NCBI GenBank assembly: GCA_036426205.1
Contig: CM071568.1
Coordinates: forward strand, 51,868,040 to 51,932,039
DNA from: Ascaphus truei
Taxonomy: Eukaryota > Chordata > Amphibia > Anura > Ascaphidae
DNA: 64,000 nucleotides
Reading direction: 5' to 3'
Shown: piece by piece, positions 54,660 through 64,000 of the stretch
How the letters are laid out: each line of letters starts with the position of its first letter
How positions within the stretch are numbered: the first letter of the stretch is position 1
Translations under genes and position numbers: made by a program
Notes under the pieces: model-generated
What the model was told of the DNA's origin: nothing
What the model saw: only the letters and a program-made list of their open reading frames with translations
Databases searched by the model: none

Positions 54660-57130
54660 CACTTGAGTTAGCAAAATGATTGTAAAAGAAAATATGGGAC
54701 CCATTCAAGGGAAATGAAGTCTCCCTTAACTGTAACTTTACCTGAAATTTGGGTAAAAGAAACGTTGCTTTGGAGATGGGCAGACTGAACCAAATCCCCT
54801 TCTCGGATTTTCCCGGGGTCTACAGTCAAGATCTGAATCACACATTGAAATCCGAGTTCAGATTTCAGCAACTACAGCCCACGAGAATTCTTTCAAATCT
54901 GCCATGGTGCTCAGATTTTCGGAACTTCATAAATCCGACATGGGACTGGATTCCGTGGTCGGATTTAGACTCGGGTTCTGATTTTCAGTAATAGGAAAAA
55001 AAACGATGGATTTGCCTTTTCTCTTCTTGAATGGAATGGTAATAAATAAAACACTTGAACATGATGACATTCACCTAGTGTTCCCATATCTACAAAATTC
55101 TGTCAAATCAGGGAACATCGTGTGATGCTATCTAAATCAGGATTAATGTTATTTTCCGTGACTGAACTTTTTAGTCTCATTGGCATTAGGGTAAGATCAT
55201 GTTATTTCATTATAACGCTACATAACGTTACTCCTACCCCTTCAATACATTATAAAAGTTCATTCAGTAAACCTTTATGCCTTTTGTAATATATTTACTC
55301 CTTAGTATTCCAAATGGGCAGTTAGCCATGGACAACCCATGACTAACTGACTACCACGGGCTACAAAGGGATTAAAATAAACCTCAAACTACATTAATTA
55401 CCCTTTTCCCTAATTACCTTAATTATCTTTGTACTCACTAATTTGAAAAAACCTCATGTTATCAAATAATAAACCTATAAATAGAGAATGTGTTTTAGGC
55501 TTGTATCAGTCTAGCCACTTTAACACTATGATCAGAATATGAGCATTGAAACAAATGCTTTGATGAATTACATATTATTAATATTGTTTATTTGGGAAGC
55601 GCCTACCTATTCCTCAGAGTGGTACAATGGGGTACAGAGTTATGTATATTACTAAAACATAAACAGTTACATATAAGTGAGGACAAACATGAACAAACAG
55701 ATACAAAGAGGTAATGAGGGCCCTTCTCGTGAGAGGTTACATATGAAGCAGTGTGTGTATCTGTATTACCAATATGCATGTGGTTCACAATCAGCATTTT
55801 GGAAACATAATTCTATCATTTATACACTAATACATTTCCCTTGGAGCGGTTTTATTGTACAGTTATAGTGCCTGTTCATCACTGCAAGACTGCATTATTT
55901 CCTTTGACTGTGTGCTGTATGCAAATTGAGAAAATAAGATTTAATACATTAGTTTTAAAAATGACACAGAGGCAGAAGATGAAAGCATAAATGACTTTAC
56001 TAAGATTTATTGATTCATGTTGGAGCATCATTACATTTCCAAGTGTGAAAAATTATCATAAATTTATGACCTGCCGACTGAAGCTGGTTTGTGGATTATC
56101 AGAAGCTCAAGAGAGGGCAAGTCTAATTGCATTATCATAGAATCTGAGATGATTGTCAATTTCTTCCCATTTAACCATTCTAGTATAGTTTGTTAAAGTA
56201 GAGGTGCCATACGTTAGTTGAATTCAATAATACCCAGATGAATGAAGAATGTCCCCAGTAGGCTCTCTACCAGTATAAACAGTGTATTAGGCATGACAGA
56301 CCATCAATCATATCACCATCAAATAGATTTTGCCCTCTGATTATTCTGTGTGTTTAAAGACCATTTGAATTGTTATTGCATGAAGTGCGGGCAATGGAAA
56401 AACTTAATCTTTTCCTATTAATGTTGGAATTGGTAATCTAGAAATTCTAAATTGTTTATCATAAAAATCATGAAGGTTGTTCTGTGGAATGAGAGCATCA
56501 CATTATTTCCTAGAAATAATTATTTAGGTACAAGAGTCACAGCTGTGTCCTAATGACCAAGTGTCAGGTGGACTGTCAGATTCATATTTTAGATATACAT
56601 TAATGTTGTAGCTAGAGTTATGACAGTAAAGAGTTTGGTTAACTTAAAATAAAATGTAACCTGGAGCCCTTCATATTAATATTCCACATTGAATTTGGTC
56701 ATCTACCCCTTTGGTGCCATGTTGCTTAATATGAAATGTAATGGAAACAAGCTCAGATCTTGAAGTGAAAACAATTAAGGCACTTGATCATTTTGATGGA
56801 AGTTACAAGCACATGAAAACGGCCTTATATATTTAAATATATGAGACATGGTGCCACATTTAATGATGTTACACCTTTCTAGTAATTTCAGAACTGAAGG
56901 GTGTAGTAACTCCTAGAAACAAAATGAACTAATGTCCCTGACATGTGTAAGGGGTTAAATCAGGATAATTTTTGGTTTAAAAAAATGAGACGGAGAAACT
57001 CTATTTCTAACATGAAGGGCTTGGGAAGTCACTCTGAAAGTTGCAGGTTCCTCAGACTGACCTGATCGCAGTGATATGTTGAAAGGAAGCACAATCATGG
57101 CATAAGATCTTATAAATAGTAATTTAAAGA
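54660..57130. other. AT-rich unique sequence, no gene recognised
   Basis: Short frames only. Small inverted words with TCGGATTT and AAATCCGA occur at 54800-54970. No splice-bounded conserved frame was noticed. Confidence 0.4.
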
Positions 57131-57132
57131 GA

Positions 57133-57258
57133 GTGGTAATGCAATTACACAAAATCAAGGCTACATTGTGTCTGGCCTCACCTGCAGAGTAGAATTTGGA
57201 TACCCACTCTGCATATGAGGCACACTGTAGCCTTGATTTTCTTAAAGTGCATTACCAC
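57133..57258. mobile_element. Hairpin MITE of 126 bp
   Basis: GTGGTAATGCAATTACACAA at the left is inverted at the right (TTAAAGTGCATTACCAC). The pairing continues through AAAATCAAGGCTACA and TGTAGCCTTGATTTT and on to GCAGAGT/ACTCTGC. The arms are about 55 bp with a short loop. The whole is almost a perfect hairpin. Confidence 0.85.
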
Positions 57259-57259
57259 T

Positions 57260-59060
57260 TGCTATTATTCACTATAAAGATTTGATGCCATGGATATGTT
57301 TCTGTTTGCTTGCTTGTTTGTTTGTTTGTTTGTTTGAGATTTCTGTGAAAATGATTGGTCACCCATTAAGGCCTGCAATATTGGCTTTTTTTGTATGGGA
57401 TATTGTTTTCTGTGTAGTTGTACATCTCTCTGTTTTCCATAACAGGAGTATTTACATGTTTTAGATAAGTTTCTCAAAAATCCATATAGTTATACAGAGT
57501 TTTGGTAGGGCACTTATTTTGATACTTTTTTAATACTGCATGTTGAAAGGGCTAAACTACATGGAAAAACTAGCATCATTATTTTAACATAGTTTAACCT
57601 GTAAATGTTTGTAAAAGTGTAACCAAGACTATATAACTATTATAGCCCACATTATTACTTAAAAATAAATACAAATTAAAATACTTGTATAAAGTTATCA
57701 ATCACCAAATTGTAACCTACAGTATTATGCATATCACTGATATTTGTTCAATGACTCAATGTGTAGATATGTAAGAAACCATCCTCCCAGCCCTGTGTAA
57801 TTGTCTCCAACAATATACAAAGGCAAACTTTCAATATCGTCAGCCTGAGGTCCCAAGGATTTCAAAAATAAAAAAGGTTGCTGTAAAATGCTATTTTGCA
57901 ATGTACTTGATAGCTTGTGAATAGTTAATGTAGCCAGACGTACACATTTATATATAGATTTTCATATGTCATGGAATTGACAAGTCAAAACTAAATCGCT
58001 ACCTAAGAACACTTATCGCATGGCAGTGACTGTCATAAAAAAAGAAAGCTCTTACTCACCGCTCTCTCTCTGACTCCCCCTCTTTATTACTCTCACCAAT
58101 TCTCTCTTACTCCTCCTCCCCCCCCACCCCCCCACCCCCCCCACTCCCCATCTCTCGCACTCTAAGTCCTCTCTCTCTTACATGGCCCCTTTTCTCTTCT
58201 CCTCTCTCTCACCCCCCTCTACCTCCTGTGCAGTAAGGGCACATGGTCTGTCCGGACCCTCCCCGGTGGCGTCTAACTTCCAAATTTGGAGCACTGGGGT
58301 GGACACACCTCTGCCATCAGACCACGAACAGATGTCCCTGCACTCCCACCCTGTCAGCTGAAAAACTGCCAGAATCCTGTTCCAACTCTATCCCTGGCTT
58401 AGTAGTAATGTTTGATGTGGAGGAAACCAGTGCTACTGTAGCTCCCCTTGTGACATTTGGCGAGTCACTTTATCTCCCTGTCTCAGTCAACAACAAAAAA
58501 ATGTACAAAAATACAGCTCCTAATTTAAATAGGCATTCAATCTCTTTCTCTGTCCTTAAGACATAAATGTAGTATTAACATTTGTAAAATGTGGTCAAGA
58601 GAGTATTGTCTCAATATTTAGCAGGTTTAGAATTTCTTGTAAGCATACTCAGTACCATTACGTCTAAAGACCCTTTAACTGTGAGGCAGTATGGTAATAA
58701 GTGGTATAGTATGGTAATAAGGTAATGTGAAAGTCTTTTACTTTCACCAAACATTGCTTTATCTGCACTTACAGTAGAACTTTAAATCTCCTGAGGAAGG
58801 TTTCTCATTAACTACTTCAGTGCCAGAGTGGACAGCAAAGCAAACGGTTTAGACTCCAAATAGTTTGATTGGTCAATTTGCTTTTGATCATAACTGTCTT
58901 CATCTTGCCTATTTATCCCACTGATGTAAAATATGTTTAATTTAAAGTGATACAGTTGACAATCTTAGTTAATAAGTAATGGGTAATGGGAGGGGTGACA
59001 AAAATCATGCTTGCTTATGGCCTTCAACCAGGTAAAACCAGGTCAGTAAAATACTTTTGC
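57260..59060. other. No recognisable gene
   Basis: A pyrimidine- and C-rich segment at 58050-58220, otherwise AT-rich. The 107-codon frame at 58243-58566 has no recognised domain. Confidence 0.4.
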
Positions 59061-59511
59061 AAATGGAGAAGGCATCAAAACTACGTCAGGTTTGCATAAT
59101 TGGTGATTTTAATTATCCAGACATAAACTGGAGCAATTAGATTAGCATTACAACAAAAGGAACCAGTTTTTTGGGGGTGCTTAAAGACAATTACATGACT
59201 CAAATAATTGAGGAACCAACCAGGAGAGGGGCCATACTGGATTTGGTCATATCAAACAATGTAGAAGTAATAACAAATATTCAAGTCCTGGAACATTTGG
59301 GTAACAGTGATCATAACATGGTCTCATTTTAAATAAATGATCAAAAAACAGATTACTTGGGTTCAACAAAGACCTTAAACTTTAGATATGCGGATTTTAA
59401 TAAACAGAGGTTTAATCTACAAGTAATACATTGGGATGATGCTTTTGCAGGGAAAATGTAGAAGATAAATGGGCAGTCTTTAAAACATTGTTAGAAAAGC
59501 ACACTTATCAG

Positions 59512-60322
59512 TGTATACCCTTGGGTAATAAGTTTATAGCATGGCCTTTGCCAGCTATGTATTCGTCTGGGCCTTTCCTCTGTCAGTCCTGTTAGAACAG
59601 GCAGTGGAAAGGTTAATTCCTTCAGTTGGCCTGTTTTGCATTTCAGCTCTGAGTATGTAGCAATATTCAGGGGCGGGCCTGAGCAACATTTGAATGTGTT
59701 AATCCAAAGGGTGGATATGGGTTGGAACACCCCCTAATGTGTGTGTGAGCCAATCGGTATCCAGCTTTGAGTTGTAATGATTCAAAGCTAGAGACACTCC
59801 CTGAGGATATTCAAATTGAGACATATTCCCAAATTCAGTTAGTGTGAGTTAGTCTAGAGAGAGAGCTGAGAAGCTAAGAAGAGGTCTCCCCCTCTTGCCC
59901 CACCTGGGTAATGGGGGGGGGGGGGGAAATTAAAGCTGCCATGAGCAGAGAGGCAGAGATTACACCATGCTGTGATATCATGCTGTATGCTGTCTGCACA
60001 CCTATGCTGAATAAAGATCCACAGAAAAGAAGCTGCTGTGTGTGTCCCTGTTCCTGTGTATAGAGAATGGAGTGTCAGTGGGGGTCTCTCTTCTGGAGAC
60101 CCCAGGGGATCCCTGCTGACTGGAGGCGCTGTGCACCCTGAGAGAACAACGTAACCTGTCCCACACCATACCTCCTGTCCCTGTCCTGGGTTCTCCCAAC
60201 AACACCACGGAGCACTCAGCCCTCCTGTTTACCAGCAGGTCACAGCACCAAGACCACTCAGAGTGACCAGAAGGAGTGTACCCCCCAATCTCATGTCGGT
60301 GGGGTTCCATAGAAGGGTTACA
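59512..60322 (+). mobile_element. Solo LTR-like insertion within the LINE
   Basis: The LINE frame stops after HTYQC and resumes at KRNKSKPMW. The inserted block begins TGTATACCC and ends GGGTTACA, short inverted LTR-like ends, 811 bp apart. It has AATAAA at about 60010. An alternative reading places a GTATA duplication at 59512-59517 and 60323-60328. It has no coding capacity. Confidence 0.6.
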
Positions 60323-61550
60323 AGTATAAAAGAAATAAGTCAAAACCAATGTGGCTAAATAAACAGGTAGGGGAGGAAATGGACAAGAAGAGGGAGGCGT
60401 TTAGATTATTTAAGTCAGAAGGGATGGAAACATTGTATCAGAATTATAAGGAATGTAACAAAAAGTGCACAAGGGCAATCAAATTAGCAAAAATGGATAA
60501 TGATAAAGGGATTGCAATAGAAAAAATTCTTTGCCTCTATGTTTACCAGGGAAGAATCAATTTCAATAGTAGTGTCGCAGGAGGAAGCCACAACCTTCAT
60601 ATTAATGAACAATTGGTTAACTGAGGAAGAAGTTCATAAACGGCTTGAAAAAATTAAAATAAATAAGGCACCTGGCCCTGAAGGTATACATCCAAGAGTT
60701 CACAGAGGAGTTAAGTTCAGTAATAGCCAAATCATTACATTTAATATTCAAGGACTCCATTTCCACAGGCTCAGTACCACAAGATTGGCGTAAAGCAGAT
60801 GTGGTGCCTATATTTAAAAAGGGGGCTAGATCACAACCGGGGAATTGCAGACCTGTAAGCCTGACTTCAATAGTGGGAAAACTACTTGAAGGTTTAATAC
60901 GGGATAATATTCAGGAATACCTAATGGAAAACAAAATCATTAGTAAAAGTCAGCATGGATTTATGAAGGATAGATCATGCCAAACTAACCTTATTTGTTT
61001 CTTTGAGGAGGTAAGTAGGAATTTAGACCAAGGTAAGGCAGTTGATGTGGTTTACTTAGATTTTGCAAAGGCTTTTGATACGGTTCCAAACAAGAGGTTG
61101 GTGTACAAAATAAAGCAAATTGGACTCAGTAATAATATATGCACCTGGATTAAAACTGGTTGAAGGATAGACAACCGAGGGTTGTCATAAATTGAACTTT
61201 TTTAGGTTGGGCTAAAGTTTTGAGTGGAGTACCTCGGAGATCGGTACTGGGACCCCTGCTTTTTAACTTGATTATTAATGGCCTTGAGGTTGGCATTGAG
61301 AGGAGTGTCTCCATGTTTGCTGATGATACTAAATTGTGTAGGGGAGTAGAATCAGAGCAGGATGTAATTTCTCTCCAGATGAATTTGGAGAGACTGGAAA
61401 CGTGGTCAGGTAAATGACAGATGAGGTTTAATACAAATAAATGTAAGGTCATGCATTTGGGATGCAAGAATAAACTGACGACTTACATATTAAATGGGGA
61501 TAAATTGGGGGAATCCTTGATGGAGAAGGATTTAGGAGTGCTTGTTATCC

Positions 61551-61854
61551 TAATAGAGGTATATTAGTATTTTATCTGGTAGTGTTAGGATCTGTGAACT
61601 GGGTCTGCCTTGTCGTGGCTCACAGGCTTACAATGCTTTGGCCAAAGGGTTAAACTAAATGCCCCTTTTTAAAGAGAATATATAAGTATTTTACTGTGTA
61701 TTTTTGTCATATTGGTTGTAGCATTGGGCTTCTCTGTTGCTTGTTGTATACATTTGCCACGCTCAATAGCTCACCTTTTTGACACTTATATACATATATA
61801 TTTTGTGGGGGCTCAGGGGTTCCCAAAATGAGCTTGCTGGGGTTCTGTGTGTTG
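61551..61854 (+). mobile_element. About 300-bp repeat inserted within the LINE
   Basis: Interrupts the LINE between EKDLGVLV and VDSKLSNS. Shares GTGGCTCA..GGCTTACAA and GTTAAACTAAA with 15150-15240, and GGGGTTCCCAAAA with 50725-50745. So it belongs to a mobile repeat family. Non-coding. Confidence 0.65.
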
Positions 61855-62410
61855 CATGTAGACAGCAAGCTTAGCAATAGTGCCCAAAGTCGTGCAGTAG
61901 CTGCAAAGGCAAAAAATATCTTATCTTGCATTAAACGGGCAATGGGTGGAAGGGAAGTAAACATAATTATGCCCCTTTACAAAGCATCAGTAAAACCTTA
62001 CCTTGAATATGGAGTACAATTTTGGGCACCACTCCTTAGAAAATACATTATGGAAACAGAGAGAGAGTGCAGAGAAGAGCCACCAAATTAATAATGGGGA
62101 TGGACAATCTAACTTTTGAGGAGAGGCTAGCTAAATTAGATTTATTTACATTAGAAAAGAGGCATATAAGAGGGGAAATGATAACTATATACAAATATAT
62201 TCGGGGCAGTACAATGAGCTTTCAAATGAACTATTCATCCTAAGGGCAGTACAAAGGACTCAGGGGCATCCCTTTAGGTTGGAGGAAAGGAGATTTCCCC
62301 AGCAACAAAGGAAAGTGTACTTTACAGTAAGGGCAGTTAAAATGTGGAATTCATTACCCATGGAGACTGTGATGGCAGATACAATAAATTTGTTAAAATA
62401 AAGGTTGGAC

Positions 62411-64000
62411 TTTTTTTCTTTTTTTCAACTTTCTTTTTATTCATTTTCAAAACATATCATATTCATGACATTACAATATTCTGTCCTGGTGGACAGACTC
62501 TTTAACCGACTTACAACATATAACCGACGTGGGGGGAAGACAGGACGTAGACAGACGTGGGGACAGGGAGGAAAAAAGGGGGGGAGGGAAGAAGTAAGGG
62601 GGGGGGATTAGGGAGGGCTAACAACTGTATATCTTGCGTCTCTTTGTACGGGGATTGGTCATCCTCGGCTTACTTTATGGCGACTCTCCCTTCTATAAGG
62701 ATTGAGGGTTTCCCGTTTATTCCCGCCTACTGATACGGGGGTGATTATTAGTGAGTCCCTACGTCCAATCTGTCTTTTACACTGCTCATCCAAAGAGAAC
62801 TCATTTTACCCTATCAAAGCCAGATGGTGGCATTGCTCACCCCGGGGATATCTGTCTGGGCTAGCCATGGTAGCCAGACTTTTTGGAATTTTGAGCCAGT
62901 GTCATTAACCAAGCTTGTTAATTTTTCCATCTGGCATACAAACCAAATTCGATTTCTAATTTTGTCTATTGATGGAATTGCACTCTGGTTCCACAGTGCT
63001 GCAGTCTCACATCTCATAGCTGTTGCAAAATGCATTATTAGTTTGTTTCCCGACTGTGGGTTTGCCTAATAGGAACAGCCACGGGTCTAGCTGGATTTGG
63101 AGGCCCAAGATCCTCTGTAGCCATTCTCGAATCTGTTGCCATACCGGCATAAGCTTCGGACAGGACCACAGCATGTGTACCAGATGCCCCGGTTCCCCGC
63201 ACTGTCGTGGGCAGAGCGGGGAAGCGCCTTTAATAAATTTAGCTAATCGGGTTGGGGTGAGGTACCACCTCAATAACACCTTATATGAGTTCTCCTTCAA
63301 TGTTGTGCAAATGGAGCTACTCGCTGCCGCTTGAAAAATAGCTTTCCAGTCCTCGTCCTCTAGTGTTTCGTGCAAATCTGCTTCCCATTGGTTCATAAAT
63401 CTGGGTCTGTTTGTGTCGTCTTTGTCTGAACCGACCACCTTTCTGTATAGAGTGGAGATCAGTCCCCGCGTGTCTGTGCCCCGCACGCAGAGCCGTTCGA
63501 AATTTGTTAAGGGTGGTCTCACTGTGTGTGTATTGTAAAATGCCCTGACCTGGAGGTATCTAAGAAATTCTGTGTTGGGAATGCCTGTTTCCGACTTTAA
63601 TTGGTCAAATGTTTTAATAGTGTTGTCGCCCTCCAGGTCCTTCAATCTATTAACCCCTAGTTGTTGCTAGAGTTTGAAATTCCCCCCCTCTAGCCCAGGA
63701 GCAAAATCCGGGTTACCATACAGAGGTGCCATATATGTATGTTTAGAAGTCAATGAGCCGCTATGTTTAGACCCTCCCAGACCGAGAGTGAGTTGAGCAC
63801 CAATGCCAAAGGCTCTTTTATAGCTTTCACCCTTATCCTTGGGTACCAGATTAGGTCCCTGAGCTCCAGTGGGGCACACAGCTCTCTCTCCAGTGCCACC
63901 CACCTTCGTAGCCCTGGGTCACCGTGCCATTATGTAATTTGGTACAACTGCACCGCCTTATAATAGGACAAAACGCATGGCACTGCCAACCCTCCCGCTT
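62411..64000 (-). mobile_element. Tx1/L1-type LINE, 3' part, continuing beyond the window
   Basis: The minus-strand frame 63645-63007 (212 codons) has NSYKVLLRWYLTPTRLAKFI, CPRQCGEPGHLVHMLWSCPK and WQQIREWLQRILG. The CxxC...H...C zinc-knuckle-like region after the reverse transcriptase is typical of Tx1/L1 ORF2 C-termini. Upstream, another phase from about 63935 reads WVALERELCAPLELRDLIWY and is broken by a stop near 63760. The 3' UTR runs 63006-62411 and ends A-rich on the minus strand, abutting the CR1-like LINE tail in opposite orientation. Confidence 0.85.

Larger units (their letters stand above)
59060..62410 (+). mobile_element. CR1-like LINE, broken and split by two insertions
   Basis: Segments 59060-59511, 60323-61550 and 61855-62410. 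The first has the end of an APE-type endonuclease: IGDFNYPDINW near 59097, RGAILDLVISNN, and HLGNSDHNMVSF near 59305. The second has PMWLNKQVGEEMDKKR, KINKAPGPEGI, WRKADVVPIFKKGARSQPGN, FAKAFDTVPN, SGVPRRSVLGPLLFNL and the catalytic FADD. The third has VDSKLSNSAQSRAVAAKAKN, YLEYGVQFWAP and a decayed end near WNSLPMETV. Several frameshifts and stops occur (for example near 60500, 60710 and 61160). The order APE then reverse transcriptase then this C-terminal region is that of CR1-type LINEs. Confidence 0.87.

Noticed and set aside
54309..54708. Arg/Glu/Lys and Ser/Leu frames around 116-131 codons
   Set aside because: GA microsatellite artefacts.

Overview
This is eukaryotic, transposon-dominated DNA. 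It has introns, 5S rRNA-like repeats, long microsatellites, an assembly gap, and a mix of Penelope-like, CR1/L2-like, Tx1-like and Gypsy-like elements with many hairpin elements. That mix points to a vertebrate and most likely an amphibian (anuran-like); the species cannot be named from the sequence. No bacterial-type genes, CRISPR arrays or operons are present.

Layout. 0-4 kb: a Penelope-like element (PLE) endonuclease, an inverted-repeat tail, a 286-bp tandem unit carrying 5S rRNA-like sequences, and two PLE-type tails with hammerhead-like motifs. 4-10 kb: a Gypsy-type LTR with an integrase scrap, a terminal-inverted-repeat element filled with minisatellite, and about 1.3 kb of GA then CA satellite. 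10-18 kb: LTR relics, a LINE 3' end, a fold-back element and a GC-rich minisatellite. 18.4-22.8 kb: two PLE copies, the first between 231-bp inverted repeats, the second followed by a sequence-perfect hammerhead ribozyme. 22.9-26.4 kb: an internally deleted Gypsy-type element with both LTRs, a polypurine tract and integrase remnants. 27-37 kb: MITEs, a purine-rich tract, a palindrome of about 2.9 kb and the assembly gap. 39.4-41 kb: a LINE reverse transcriptase.

41.5-50.3 kb is the most gene-like stretch. It holds a multi-exon pseudogene of Harbinger-associated Myb/SANT type, with a nonsense codon, and with a PLE inserted in exon 3 between 13-bp target-site duplications. A Pro-rich repeat reading frame, a Gypsy RNase H with its 3' LTR, and an intact 176-codon single-exon ORF with a divergent forkhead domain follow. 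A Poseidon/Neptune-like PLE lies about 20 bp beyond the forkhead stop codon. 51-59 kb is mostly unique sequence with one GA satellite and one hairpin MITE. 59-62.4 kb is a CR1-like LINE broken by two later insertions, and 62.4-64 kb is an opposite-strand Tx1/L1-type LINE 3' end running off the window.

The main interpretive threads are: a series of hammerhead-ribozyme-like motifs associated with PLE tails, one of them apparently complete; the nested history of the Myb/SANT pseudogene; and the forkhead-like ORF, the only plausible intact host-type gene here. All calls are from reading sequence and remembered family features; no database search was possible.
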